DNA of 64,000 bases from an uncultured Spartobacteria bacterium. Lineage in GTDB: Bacteria > Verrucomicrobiota > Verrucomicrobiia > Chthoniobacterales > Terrimicrobiaceae. Shown here one piece after another: positions 50,778 to 60,218 of this stretch (position 1 is its first letter; every line of letters begins with the position of its first letter). Made by a program: the position numbers and the translations under genes. Under the pieces are notes generated by a model. That model did no database searches, was not told the origin of the DNA, and saw only the letters and a list, made by a program, of their open reading frames with translations. The stretch covers positions 1-64,000 of the forward strand of contig CALFPA010000051.1 in NCBI GenBank assembly GCA_937919825.1, in the 5' to 3' direction.

Positions 50778-52360
50778 AAAACCTCGCCCTACTCGCCACT
50801 CTGTTTTTCGTCCTCGCCGCCCCCGCGCGCGGACTCGACCTCTCGAAGCTCGAAGCCGTCCCGATCCAGGAGGGCGGCCGCAAAAAGCCATTCCTCGTTT
50901 TCGCCGAGGAATCCCTCCTCGGAATGACCGGCAAAGCCCGCTACAAAAAAGGCGACCAAAAGCTCCCCGCGCTCCTCGTCGTTAGTTCTCTCTGGCTCTC
51001 GCCCGTCGGCTGGGAAAACGAACCGCTCATCCTCATCGGAAACAAAAAATTCAAAGAGTCGATCGGCCTTGATCCTACCAAAAAACTTTTCTCCTACCGC
51101 GAACTCGCCGCGAGCGACGGCCTCCGCGCTGCGCTCGAAAATGTCTCCGCCCTCCGCGCCAAAAATCCCAAAGCCCAACTCGATGCCAACGAGCGCGAGG
51201 CCTCGAATATCGGCATGCGCCTCGCCTTGTTCGAAGGCATCATCAGCAACCAACTCGTCACCCTCCTTCCCACCGGCGCCGCCGCTTGGAGTCCCCTCGG
51301 CAAGGATGATCCTGCCCTAGCCAAGCTGCGCGAGGGTTTCACCAAGTCCGACCAGAAAATTTTTGACGAAGGCGCCGCACTCCTCCTCTCCGAGCAATCC
51401 CGCGAGGAGGCCCGCTTCCAAGCCGATCCCGGCAAAATCTCGCTCGAGCTCACCTACCAAAAACTCCACCCCGCCCGTTGGGCCTGGATTCTTTATCTCG
51501 TTGCTGGCATCGCCCTCCTCGCCATTCCCGGCCGCGCGGGCTACGGGCTCGGCTGGCTTTTCGCTGGCGCCGGATTCCTCATGCAGTTCGTCGGCATCCT
51601 TCTCCGTGTTCTCATCTCCGGCCGAGCACCGGTGACGAACATGTATGAATCCGTCGTCTGGGTCGCCTTCGGCACGATCCTCTTCGCGCTGATTTTCGAA
51701 GCGATCTACCGCAGCCGGTATTTCCTCCTCGGCGCAGTTCCTGTGGCTGTCGCCTCCCTCATTCTTGCCGACACCCAGCCCGTCATCCTCGACCGATCGA
51801 TCCACCCACTCGTGCCGGTGTTGATGGATAATTTCTGGCTCACCACGCATGTGCTCACGATCACGCTCAGCTACGCCGCCTTCGCCCTCGCGCTTGGAGT
51901 CGGTCACATCATCCTCGGCAAATCCCTCTTCGGCTCCAAAGCCTCGCCCGCCCTCCACAATTACCTCTACCGCACGCTTCAGATCGGCGTCCTGCTGCTC
52001 GCTGTCGGCACCATCCTCGGCGCCGTGTGGGCGAACTACTCGTGGGGCCGCTTCTGGGATTGGGACCCCAAGGAAACCTGGGCGCTCATCGCGTTGCTCG
52101 GCTACCTGTTCCTCCTTCACGGCCGCATCGCCGGCAAATGGGGAGGATTTGGCATGGCCGTTGGCGCAGTGCTCGCCTTCCAAAGCGTCATCATGGCCTG
52201 GTATGGTGTGAACTTCATCCTCGGTGTGGGCTTGCACAGCTACGGCTTCGGCAGCGGCGGCCTCCCCGGTGCCGTCACATTCGTCAGCATCGAAGTCGCC
52301 TTCGTCCTCCTCTGCGTGTGGCGTCACTACGCCACCATCTCCAAAGCCAAACCCGCCTGA
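50774..52360 (+). CDS. ccsA: CcsA-type cytochrome c assembly protein with N-terminal extension
   Basis: 528 residues from the ATG at 50774, overlapping the resB stop (ATGA); an open frame from 50198 runs inside resB. A signal peptide (~1-19) leads to a periplasmic region of ~210 residues with no motif I recognise, then about eight membrane segments (~240-520). The heme-handling WWD block is WGRFWDWDPKETWALI. Conserved His residues occur in HVLTITLSYAAF, in HGRIAGKWGG and near the end. CcsA presents heme for attachment to apocytochrome c on the periplasmic side. A standard CcsA is ~300 residues, so the N-terminal part is an addition of this lineage. Confidence 0.88.
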   Translation: MKNLALLATLFFVLAAPARGLDLSKLEAVPIQEGGRKKPFLVFAEESLLGMTGKARYKKGDQKLPALLVVSSLWLSPVGWENEPLILIGNKKFKESIGLDPTKKLFSYRELAASDGLRAALENVSALRAKNPKAQLDANEREASNIGMRLALFEGIISNQLVTLLPTGAAAWSPLGKDDPALAKLREGFTKSDQKIFDEGAALLLSEQSREEARFQADPGKISLELTYQKLHPARWAWILYLVAGIALLAIPGRAGYGLGWLFAGAGFLMQFVGILLRVLISGRAPVTNMYESVVWVAFGTILFALIFEAIYRSRYFLLGAVPVAVASLILADTQPVILDRSIHPLVPVLMDNFWLTTHVLTITLSYAAFALALGVGHIILGKSLFGSKASPALHNYLYRTLQIGVLLLAVGTILGAVWANYSWGRFWDWDPKETWALIALLGYLFLLHGRIAGKWGGFGMAVGAVLAFQSVIMAWYGVNFILGVGLHSYGFGSGGLPGAVTFVSIEVAFVLLCVWRHYATISKAKPA

Positions 52361-52667
52361 CCCGCCTCCAGGCGTCCCAGTCCGAAATCCTTGGAGGGCT
52401 GACCTCCGTGTCAGCCCAAAATTCAGGCGCAACCGCGCCGTTCTGCTTTCACCAAAACCTCCCGCCGAGCCGCCGAAGCGCAGAGAAAAACAAGAGGGGG
52501 GCGCGGCCGTCTCGACCGTAAAAGACACTGGCCCGCGAATAAGAAGAATTCTCACAAAAAGCCATGAAAGTTCCAAGACCAGGCGAAGCGAGGTTGGCTG
52601 AAAATCATTAAGCTTGGAGACTTTAGTATGAGCCCTCCCCTTGCGGGCTTGCCGAGCACCCTAGTGA
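52361..52667. other. Intergenic region between convergent ccsA and pyrD
   Basis: 307 nt with no credible gene. It holds the hairpin at 52396-52417, a copy of the ATTCAGGCGCA..GCGCCG motif (52421-52440) also found in the foldback element at 11425-11595, and, nearer pyrD, an AGCCC/GGGCT short stem without a T-run. The region probably carries 3' ends of both transcripts. Confidence 0.5.
52396..52417. repeat. Perfect hairpin repeat (GGGCTGAC/GTCAGCCC)
   Basis: Arms GGGCTGAC (52396-52403) and GTCAGCCC (52410-52417) with a 6-nt loop CTCCGT. GGAGGGCTGACCTCCGTGTC resembles the GGAGGGxxGACCTCCGTGTC palindromes scattered between genes in several verrucomicrobial genomes, and the 5' end of the foldback at 5593. 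It follows the ccsA stop by 35 nt, so it may help end that transcript. Confidence 0.6.
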
Positions 52668-53699
52668 TCAAACTGCTATAAGGTGATCAATGCGGGTTTT
52701 GATACGGGATAATTCGACCGAGATGCTTCGGATGATCGCCGGCCCGGAATACACGAAGCCCGTGTAAATCTGAACCAGATTGGCGCCCGCTTCGATTTTT
52801 TTGCGGGCGTCCTCCGCGCTCATCACGCCTCCTGAGGCGATGATCGGGAGCGAAGTTTGGCGACGCAGGGATTTAACCACTTCTGTGGCTCGCTCGGAAA
52901 GCGGCGCGCCACTTAGTCCGCCTGCCCGGCGAACTGCGGACGGCAGCGATGTTTGATCGAGTGTGGTGTTTGTCGCTATGAGTCCGGCGATCCCTTCCTG
53001 CATCGAGACTCCCGCGATCTCCTCGATCTGCGACTCGCTTAAATCAGGGGAGATTTTGACCAGCACCGGTTTTCCTCCATCGACCATACGCACCGCCCGG
53101 ACGATCCGGCTCAACGATTCCCCGGCTTGGAGAGCACGAAGCTCCGGCGTGTTTGGGGAGCTGACATTAATGGTGAAGAAGTCCCCGTAAGGTTGGAGAA
53201 GCCTGAAACTCGCGACATAGTCGGATGCCGCCTCCCTGTTGGGGGTGACTTTCGATTTGCCGATATTGATGCCCACGGGAACACGGGGCCAATGGCCGGA
53301 GGCTTTCAGCCGGGCCAATCGCTTGGCGACGGCATCAGCACCTGCGTTGTTGAATCCCATCCGGTTCACGAGAGCCCGCTGTTCAGGATGTCGGAAGCAG
53401 CGTGGCTTGGGGTTTCCCGGCTGAGGCAATGCGGTGACTGTTCCCGCCTCGATGAAGCCGAAGCCGAGCGCCTCCCAGGCGGGCAGGGCGCGGGCGTCCT
53501 TGTCCATTCCGGCACCAAGACCGACGCGGTTGGGAAAATTGAGGCCGAAGAGCTTCACCGGATCGCTGGGCATCGACCCGAATGCCCACCTTAAAACAGG
53601 AGAGGGCGTAAGTCGCAGGCCGGCTACCGCCAAACGGTGCGCCGGCTCCGGCGGCAGCAGGAACAGAAATGGTTTCAGAAGTTTTGAGTAGATGTCCAT
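52668..53699 (-). CDS. pyrD: Dihydroorotate dehydrogenase (quinone), class 2
   Basis: 343 residues. The N-terminal membrane-associating helices (LLKPFLFLLPPEPAHRLA) mark class 2. FMN and catalytic motifs: NRVGLGAGMDKDARALPAW, RMGFNNAGADA, INVSSPNTPELRALQ (catalytic Ser) and a C-terminal GGVMSAEDARKKIEAGANLVQIYTG. It oxidises dihydroorotate to orotate, passing electrons to quinone at the inner membrane. It follows pyrC in the pathway but lies 46 kb from it, with no PyrR site visible. Starts 27 nt downstream of the P-ATPase stop, possibly in the same transcript. Confidence 0.95.
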   Translation of the reverse strand: MDIYSKLLKPFLFLLPPEPAHRLAVAGLRLTPSPVLRWAFGSMPSDPVKLFGLNFPNRVGLGAGMDKDARALPAWEALGFGFIEAGTVTALPQPGNPKPRCFRHPEQRALVNRMGFNNAGADAVAKRLARLKASGHWPRVPVGINIGKSKVTPNREAASDYVASFRLLQPYGDFFTINVSSPNTPELRALQAGESLSRIVRAVRMVDGGKPVLVKISPDLSESQIEEIAGVSMQEGIAGLIATNTTLDQTSLPSAVRRAGGLSGAPLSERATEVVKSLRRQTSLPIIASGGVMSAEDARKKIEAGANLVQIYTGFVYSGPAIIRSISVELSRIKTRIDHLIAV

Positions 53700-53725
53700 G
53701 GCCCTACAATTTTCCAGTGTCCTTT

Positions 53726-56440
53726 TCAGCGCAACCCAGACCGGCCTTGGGTTTTTCCCGCACGGATTGTTTTTTCAATTTCAACAGTGGTGAACGCGAG
53801 CAAGGCTCCTCCCAGAATGATGGCCCAGGCTCCCCAGCCGAGAGGAGCGGTTTGGAAGAGTCGGTTCATCGCGGGTGAATAGGTGAAAAAGAGTTGCAGG
53901 CCCACCATGACGGAGGCTCCGGCCAAGGCCAGGGGGTTCGAGAAAAACGGAATCCTAAAAAGCGGGCGCTCCAGCGAGCGGCAATTGAAAAGATAGAATG
54001 TCTCGATGAGCACAATCAAGTTCACCACCGCTGTCCGGGCCTCGGCCACGGTATCCCCGGTCAGGCGCATTTGGCTGAAGAAAATTCCCAGGCCTCCAAG
54101 CACAATGAATGCCCCCACCATGCAGGTTCGCAGCACGAGCACGGAGGTGAGTAGCGGTTGCGAGGGCGAGCGGGGCGGACGGAGCATCAAACCGCTTTCC
54201 TTCGGCTCGAAGACAAGCATCAAGCCGAGAAGGATCGCAGTGGACATATTGACCCAGAGCACCTGAACCGGAGCGATCGGCAGGGTAATGCCGAGGAGGA
54301 TCGAAACCAAAACAATGCCGCCTTCCCCCAGGTTGGTCGGGAGTGTCCACACGATGAATTTCCGCAAGTTGTCGAAGACACCGCGGCCCTCCTCCACCGC
54401 CGCCTCGATCGAGGCGAAATTGTCATCCGTGAGGATCATGTCGGCCGCGCCCTTGGAGACATCGGTTCCCGCGATGCCCATGGCAATGCCGATATCCGCC
54501 TGCTTAAGCGCAGGGGCGTCGTTTACGCCGTCGCCGGTCATCGCCACCACATCCCCCTTCCGCTGCAGGGCACGCACCAAGCGAAGTTTCTGCTCTGGAG
54601 CCACCCGGGCAAAGACCTGTGTCCGCTCCGCAAGGGAGGGCAGATCCTCTTCGGTAATCCCCTCCAATTCCCGCCCGGTGACAGCTTTCACCTCTTCGCC
54701 AGCGGGAACCAAGCCGATCCGCGAAGCAATCACCTTGGCCGTGGAGGCGTGGTCGCCGGTGATCATTTTCACGGCGATGCCGGCTCGTTGGCACTGCGCG
54801 ACGGCACGCACGGCCTCCGGTCTCGGCGGGTCGATCATTCCCTGCAGTCCAAGAAAAGTGAGCCCTTCCCGCACATGGTTGTGTCCAAACTCCTCGCCAT
54901 CCACATCCAGATGCCGACGCGCCATCGCGAGCACTCGCAATCCCTGCGAAGCCATGGCCTCGACCGCCTCTTGCGCCCGCTCCGCATCCAAAGGCACCAA
55001 GTGCCCGTTTGCATCCAGCGTATCCACACACCGCTCCAGCAGCCGCTCCACGGCACCGACCTTGTAAACCACGCCACCCGAAGGCCCACAATGCAAGGTG
55101 GCCCGGAACATGTGGGCCGACTCGAAGGGAATCATCCCAACGCGGGGCACCTGCACATGGATATCCTCGAAAAAAATCCCCGCCTTTGCGCCCGAGACCA
55201 GCAATGCGGTCTCGGTGGGATCCCCATCCGCAGTCCACGCCCCGCCCTCTCCGCACACGAGTTGCGATTCGTTGCAGAGCACGCCAGCCACCAGGCATTC
55301 GCGCAAGGCGGGCCGGGACGCCGCCTCTACTGGAGCGTCTTGGTATAGGATTTTTCCCAAGGGGTCGTAGCCATTCCCGGTGACATCGAAAAACTCGCCA
55401 CCTGCGTGGATGAGTTGGACTGTCATCCTGTTCTCGGTGAGCGTCCCGGTTTTATCCGAGCAAATCACTGTTGTGCCGCCCAGGGTTTCGACGGCGGGGA
55501 GTTTGCGGATGATCGCCCTGCGCTTGGCCATGCGGTTCACGCCGATCGCCAGGACGATGGTGACGGCGGCTGGCAAGCCCTCGGGAATTGCTGCCACCGC
55601 CAGCGCAACCGCCGCCAGGAACATCTGGAAAGCCGGTTCGCCTCGCAGAATTCCCACAGCAAAAGTCAGCGCCGCCAGGCCAAGGATCACCCATAGGAGG
55701 GCTTTGCCGAAGGCCTTGATCTTTCGCGTGAGCGGCGTGTCGAGATCCTCGGCTTCCGAGATGAGCTGGGCGATGCGGCCCGTTTCGGTCGAATCGCCTG
55801 TGGCCCATACCAAGCCTTCACCTCGGCCCGAGACAACCATTGTCCCTGCATAGGCGTTGCATTTCCGGTCCGCCAGCGGGGCGTCCTCCTCCACGGAATC
55901 CACCTCTTTCGCGACGGGAAGCGATTCGCCCGTGAGCGCCGACTCGTCCACATGCAGGTTCGTGGCCTCCAGGAGCCGGAGATCCGCGGGCACGCGGTCG
56001 CCTGCCTCGAGGATCACCATGTCGCCGGGAACAAGGTCCCTGGATTCCAAACGCAAACGCCGCCCGCCGCGTCGCACCGTGGCGCAGGTCTTAACCATTC
56101 GCCCCAGCGCCTCGATCGCTTTTCCCGCCTTCGATTCCTGGATGAATCCGATGATGGCATTCAAGACGACGACACCAGCGATCACGGAGGAATCCACCCA
56201 TTCGCCCAACGCCGCAGTGACCGCCACCGCAGCCAGCAGCGCGTAAACCAGCGGTGCATGGAATTGAAGCAAGAAAATCTTCCATACCGGAGAGCCACTC
56301 TTGGCTGTAACCACATTCGGTCCGTATTTTTCGAGCCGCTGCTGCGCCTCCCGATCATCAAGTCCCCGGCTGGGATCGACCTCCAATCCCGCGGCAGCCA
56401 CGCTTGGCTCCAGATGGTGCCATATCACTTTGGTGTTCAT
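53726..56440 (-). CDS. Cation-translocating P-type ATPase (P2 Ca2+-type, PacL-like)
   Basis: 904 residues. Domain order: cation-ATPase N-terminal domain, membrane helices M1-M2 (~55-95), actuator domain with the TGES motif (~178), M3-M4 containing PEGLP, the phosphorylation motif DKTGTLTENRMT (near 328), nucleotide-binding region, MTGDGVNDAPALKQADIGIAMG, then six C-terminal membrane helices. The layout and NLHVDESALTGES match P2A/P2B Ca2+ pumps or Na+/Mn2+ relatives. It would export a cation from the cytosol at the cost of ATP. The ion is not certain. A divergent 323-nt region separates it from the PEPCK-like gene. Confidence 0.92.
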   Translation of the reverse strand: MNTKVIWHHLEPSVAAAGLEVDPSRGLDDREAQQRLEKYGPNVVTAKSGSPVWKIFLLQFHAPLVYALLAAVAVTAALGEWVDSSVIAGVVVLNAIIGFIQESKAGKAIEALGRMVKTCATVRRGGRRLRLESRDLVPGDMVILEAGDRVPADLRLLEATNLHVDESALTGESLPVAKEVDSVEEDAPLADRKCNAYAGTMVVSGRGEGLVWATGDSTETGRIAQLISEAEDLDTPLTRKIKAFGKALLWVILGLAALTFAVGILRGEPAFQMFLAAVALAVAAIPEGLPAAVTIVLAIGVNRMAKRRAIIRKLPAVETLGGTTVICSDKTGTLTENRMTVQLIHAGGEFFDVTGNGYDPLGKILYQDAPVEAASRPALRECLVAGVLCNESQLVCGEGGAWTADGDPTETALLVSGAKAGIFFEDIHVQVPRVGMIPFESAHMFRATLHCGPSGGVVYKVGAVERLLERCVDTLDANGHLVPLDAERAQEAVEAMASQGLRVLAMARRHLDVDGEEFGHNHVREGLTFLGLQGMIDPPRPEAVRAVAQCQRAGIAVKMITGDHASTAKVIASRIGLVPAGEEVKAVTGRELEGITEEDLPSLAERTQVFARVAPEQKLRLVRALQRKGDVVAMTGDGVNDAPALKQADIGIAMGIAGTDVSKGAADMILTDDNFASIEAAVEEGRGVFDNLRKFIVWTLPTNLGEGGIVLVSILLGITLPIAPVQVLWVNMSTAILLGLMLVFEPKESGLMLRPPRSPSQPLLTSVLVLRTCMVGAFIVLGGLGIFFSQMRLTGDTVAEARTAVVNLIVLIETFYLFNCRSLERPLFRIPFFSNPLALAGASVMVGLQLFFTYSPAMNRLFQTAPLGWGAWAIILGGALLAFTTVEIEKTIRAGKTQGRSGLR

Positions 56441-56763
56441 GTCAAAAGTTCCGGGTGCCCCAGCGTGTTTTCAAGTAAAAGTGGCCTTTCTCAGGTGTTG
56501 TTCGGATTAGGCGGAGCGGCGCTTGCCTTTGATCGACGCGCTGATCGCTGGCTGCGCCTCGGCCAATGATATGGAATTGGTTCATCGGGACAGCCACATG
56601 GATCGCCTTTCCGGGGAGAATCCGAGGACCATTTCCCTTCCGACAAAATCCTGATCCCAAATCCTCCTGATACTGCTGAGCTGTGCGGGTTTCTTGGGGG
56701 GTCGGTGAGCTTGCCAGTGCCGCGCAATTCAACGAGTTTTTAAAGAAACTTGGGAGTCGAACC
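56441..56763. other. Divergent intergenic region, P-ATPase / PEPCK-like
   Basis: 323 nt. Open frames here look like noise and do not resemble any protein. It must hold the two divergent promoters, but I see no clear -35/-10 pair. GGGAG seven bases before the ATG at 56764 is the PEPCK-like gene's ribosome-binding site. Confidence 0.5.
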
Positions 56764-59700
56764 ATGGAAAATATTGCCGCAAAAATCGGTCTCGAGCCGC
56801 AACCGGCCGTCATCGGCCAGCGCCTTCGCACCTATATCAATCTGAAACTCGCGGCGATCGGTTGTCCGGTGGCCGACCTCGCCACTGATGAGAACGGCTT
56901 TGGCAATCTCGCCGAGTCGATGCTCGCTCACAATCGCGAGACCGCGCGGTTGCTTTCGGATTACCAATGCCCTGCCGATTGGCGCATTCAGCGGTTTCTA
57001 GACGAATACCTCCACGAGACGGGGAAAACACCGCGCCTGCCTTCGCAAACTTTCATCCTCGACCGTCACGGCCTCGCCCGCGCGCTGTCGCTGCCGGCGG
57101 AGGGCGACGAGTTCGTTTCGGATATCGTCAGCAGTTACCGCGTTCGGCAAGGTGTGCTGCACAATCCCGCCAAGGACCGCCGCACGACGCAGGGCGTCTT
57201 TCACATTGCCGACGGCGGGTTGCCGATTCCTGATGACAAAAAAGCCGTTCCCTTGGTGGCCTTTGCCCGGATGCTGGAAATCGCCCTCGTTCCCCCTCGC
57301 GATTTGATGCGGCTGCCTTTTACGGCAGGCCGGAGCGAGGAGGCAGCGTGCATGGTTTCGCTGTTGCTCCGCCCGCTTGTCTGCCCCGCCGTTCCGGGCT
57401 TCACCCCCGAGAAGCGCATGGAGATCCGTTTCTTCGCGCCGGGAAATCTCGTGAGCAACCTCGACTTCGTCGAAAGCATCTTTGGAAACGCCGGCGATCC
57501 CTTCCTGCCGCAGAACGACGCCGGGCTGGATTCTGAGCACTGGAGCGGCCACACGGGCTGCGTGATCCTCGCCCCGCATCTCACCCGCGTCACCAAGCGC
57601 GAGGCGGGCCTGCCGCACTGGGACAGCGCCACCGAGCGTCAGCGCCGCGATGGCATGTGCTGGAAAAACGGGGACGAATTCTACAACGACGGTTCGGCCT
57701 TCAAGCTCACCGCCCGCAATAAATCCGGCGTGATCGTCACACTCATCGCCGACAATTATTTCGGCTACTGCAAAAAGGAGGTGAAGACCCAGATCGGTTT
57801 TGCTGCGAACCTTCTCGGCCGCGCCGAGGAGGAGCACTCGGGCGGCGCGCTGGTTTTTGCCGCCTACGACCTCGGCGAGGAATTCGATGGATCGCTCCAT
57901 GTGCGTCACCGTGGGCACACTCTGGAAGAGGCCGCGAGGCTGCTTCCGGATGCGATCGAGTTGCGCAAAGGAGGCTACGCGGTGGACAAAAACCACCCCG
58001 AGATTTTCTACATTCCCACCGAGGCGAAGGTGAGTCTGCAAACCCTGCGCGTCTCGTGGATCGATTCCGACGGCACCGATCAGTCGCTGAAGCTCCTGCC
58101 GGGCCGGTATTACACCCGACCCTCGGGCTACCGGATTCATCTTCACCGCAACGAGGGCGACCGCCGCTGGAGGCTCGTCGGCACACGGGCGGATGCGGTG
58201 TTTTGCCACAAGCCCTGCACCGTCTCGGGCGGCGGAAAATCCGAAATCTCGAAATCCATCGCCGACGCCATCATCCAGGGGCCGGTCTATGTGTCGGATT
58301 TCAGGGAGGACTTCGACCGCGTCGGCGAACTCCTCGCCCGCGACTACTCGAACCGATTCCGTGATTCCGCACGCAACGGCAAGGACCTCCGCCCCGTGCT
58401 CAGCGCCGAGCGTTCCCTTGGATCGGTGATCAAACTTTTCACGCCCTCTCCGGCCGAATTCTCGGACGAATACAACGCCTGGCTCGATGCCGTGCCCCAA
58501 CATGTGAAGGAGCTGCTTTTCGTGGTGAAGCGTTATCACAACGCCAGTCTGGGTGATGACTGGCGATCGCGCTTCTCTGTGGACTCCGTCAACGGCCGCC
58601 CGGGTCACGAACTCAAATTTCAAAACAAACACCTCGCCACGGATTTCCTTCGGGTCGGCTTTGATCCGGACGGCTCCTGGCGTGTTTTCAGCCTGAGACA
58701 GGATTTTTTCCCAGCCGCGAAGCTTCAGATGGAAGACGACATCACCGCATCCGTCGTGGTGCCGCTCTCCGCGCTCGCGAACACGCCTGGGGAAGTTCCC
58801 GGCGCTTCGGTGAAGTTCGCCGAGAACTGCGAATTTCATCTTTTCCAGCGCCCAGACGACGCGATCCATCCTGGCTACGACAAACAAACCGAGATCGACT
58901 TCTCGAAGCCGGGAAATTTCTTCTCGAACTACCAACCGCTCGATCGTGCCGAGGTTCGCGGGACTTTCGAGGATGCGGTGAATTTTTCGAAATTCACACG
59001 CCCCATGCAGGACGCGATCCGCGCCGCACTCGATGGCGAGGAGTCGCCGCGCTTTTTCGTTTGTTCCGCATCGCCGCGCCTTGTGGATGGCAAGCCGACC
59101 AAAAACCCGCGCTACTTGCAGACTCGGCAGGATCTCGTTCGGCCGATTGACGCCTATCTCGCCACGCTCACCCGGAGACTCCTCCAACGCATTCCCGCCA
59201 CCGAGCCTCTCTACACGCCTATCAATGCCATCCTGCCCGGGCGCCGCAACAATCCGGCGGAGAAAGGTGTTCGCTCCCTTGCGGTGTTCAATCCCATCCA
59301 CCATCTCGAGTTGCCCGAGCTTTTCCTCGAATACATCTGCTCGCTCACCGGCAAATCGCCTTCCACAACCGGTGCGGGCAGTGAAGGCGCGTTGACGAAG
59401 GGGCCCTTCAATGCGCTCCCGCCGATCTACGACCTGAATGCCGCGCTCGTTGCCCAACTCCTCACGCGGCAACCGGTTTTTCTCACTGCCGCCGGCCATG
59501 TCGGTCCGAAAATAAGGGTGGACCACGATGTGAGCCTTCTCGTTCCCGAGGTTTGGTCCCGCATGCTTCCCTCCGAGCGTTTGCCGGAGTTTCTCATCGG
59601 TCACGGCTGTCTCGAGCGCGTGCCCGATATCGAATTTGAGGGCCGCATACTTCCCTCAAGTCGCCTCGGTTGGCGCATTACAGAGAACTTCGTCCGGATG

Positions 59701-60213
59701 TTTCTCGGTCGTGTTTTCAACTACCCGCATCGAGTTTTCACCCAAGACCTCCTGCGCCCCGAAACCCAAGACCTCGCCGCATTTGCCGATGGAATCGACA
59801 ACATCGTGCAGACTCAAAAATCGGTCGCCGAAGCGTATTTCGCAGATGGAGGAATCGAGTGGGCCTGCCCGCCGCTGCGCGCCCTCCTGCACATCATGCG
59901 CGACGGGCATTTCGAGGGGAGGGGACTCAACGATCCCGCCGTGCGCGAGTTGTTCGATCCCGAAAAGGCATTAGCGAGCGATTGGTATCGCGCGCGCCTC
60001 GAAAGCACAGCGGTTGGCGATCAGGAACTCTGGTCGCGCCATGTGAAAAATCTGGAAGCCTTTATCCACCGCCCGCGAAACGAAGAAACTTCGAAGCGGC
60101 TGGGCCTTCACGCACGACTCGATAGGGCCAGAGAACAACTCCGCGAAACCCGCTCACCCGGCTACGCTGAAAGTCTCCGGGGAACGATTGGAACCCAGCC
60201 GATTTCAGGCTGA
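56764..60213 (+). CDS. Probable diphosphate-dependent phosphoenolpyruvate carboxykinase (PPi-PEPCK)
   Basis: 1149 residues from the ATG at 56764, preceded by GGGAG at a good spacing; an in-frame start at 56683 is unlikely. No signal peptide or membrane segment. Conserved-looking blocks: LDEYLHETGKTPRLPSQTFILD, GVLHNPAKDRRTTQGVFHIA, FVESIFGNAGDPFLPQND, SGHTGCVILAPHLT, DNYFGYCKKEVKTQI (~330) and a P-loop-like CTVSGGGKSEISKS (~489). Size (about 130 kDa) and these blocks fit the PPi-PEPCK group known from Entamoeba and Propionibacterium, from my memory of the family. That enzyme interconverts oxaloacetate + PPi with PEP + CO2 + Pi. It is unrelated in length to the ATP and GTP PEPCKs. The TauE gene follows after 5 nt. 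Confidence 0.7.
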   Translation: MENIAAKIGLEPQPAVIGQRLRTYINLKLAAIGCPVADLATDENGFGNLAESMLAHNRETARLLSDYQCPADWRIQRFLDEYLHETGKTPRLPSQTFILDRHGLARALSLPAEGDEFVSDIVSSYRVRQGVLHNPAKDRRTTQGVFHIADGGLPIPDDKKAVPLVAFARMLEIALVPPRDLMRLPFTAGRSEEAACMVSLLLRPLVCPAVPGFTPEKRMEIRFFAPGNLVSNLDFVESIFGNAGDPFLPQNDAGLDSEHWSGHTGCVILAPHLTRVTKREAGLPHWDSATERQRRDGMCWKNGDEFYNDGSAFKLTARNKSGVIVTLIADNYFGYCKKEVKTQIGFAANLLGRAEEEHSGGALVFAAYDLGEEFDGSLHVRHRGHTLEEAARLLPDAIELRKGGYAVDKNHPEIFYIPTEAKVSLQTLRVSWIDSDGTDQSLKLLPGRYYTRPSGYRIHLHRNEGDRRWRLVGTRADAVFCHKPCTVSGGGKSEISKSIADAIIQGPVYVSDFREDFDRVGELLARDYSNRFRDSARNGKDLRPVLSAERSLGSVIKLFTPSPAEFSDEYNAWLDAVPQHVKELLFVVKRYHNASLGDDWRSRFSVDSVNGRPGHELKFQNKHLATDFLRVGFDPDGSWRVFSLRQDFFPAAKLQMEDDITASVVVPLSALANTPGEVPGASVKFAENCEFHLFQRPDDAIHPGYDKQTEIDFSKPGNFFSNYQPLDRAEVRGTFEDAVNFSKFTRPMQDAIRAALDGEESPRFFVCSASPRLVDGKPTKNPRYLQTRQDLVRPIDAYLATLTRRLLQRIPATEPLYTPINAILPGRRNNPAEKGVRSLAVFNPIHHLELPELFLEYICSLTGKSPSTTGAGSEGALTKGPFNALPPIYDLNAALVAQLLTRQPVFLTAAGHVGPKIRVDHDVSLLVPEVWSRMLPSERLPEFLIGHGCLERVPDIEFEGRILPSSRLGWRITENFVRMFLGRVFNYPHRVFTQDLLRPETQDLAAFADGIDNIVQTQKSVAEAYFADGGIEWACPPLRALLHIMRDGHFEGRGLNDPAVRELFDPEKALASDWYRARLESTAVGDQELWSRHVKNLEAFIHRPRNEETSKRLGLHARLDRAREQLRETRSPGYAESLRGTIGTQPISG

Positions 60214-60218
60214 GCACT

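Noticed and set aside
47964-50891. 975-codon open frame on the minus strand
   Set aside because: Only its last 137 codons (DUF5069) are a gene. The rest is antisense to resB and yjbQ, rich in Arg/Gly/Ala/Glu/Asp, and matches no family; a typical shadow in GC-rich DNA.
52600-52667. Intrinsic terminator of pyrD
   Set aside because: An AGCCC/GGGCT stem is present but is only 5 bp and lacks a following T-run, so it is not called as a terminator.
56442-56831. 129-codon minus-strand frame upstream of the P-ATPase
   Set aside because: It overlaps the start of the PEPCK-like gene, has shadow-like composition and no motif, and would fill the only divergent promoter region.
56998-59604. 868-codon open frame on the minus strand
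   Set aside because: Antisense to the PPi-PEPCK-like gene, which has a ribosome-binding site and conserved-looking blocks. The antisense product has shadow composition and no motif.
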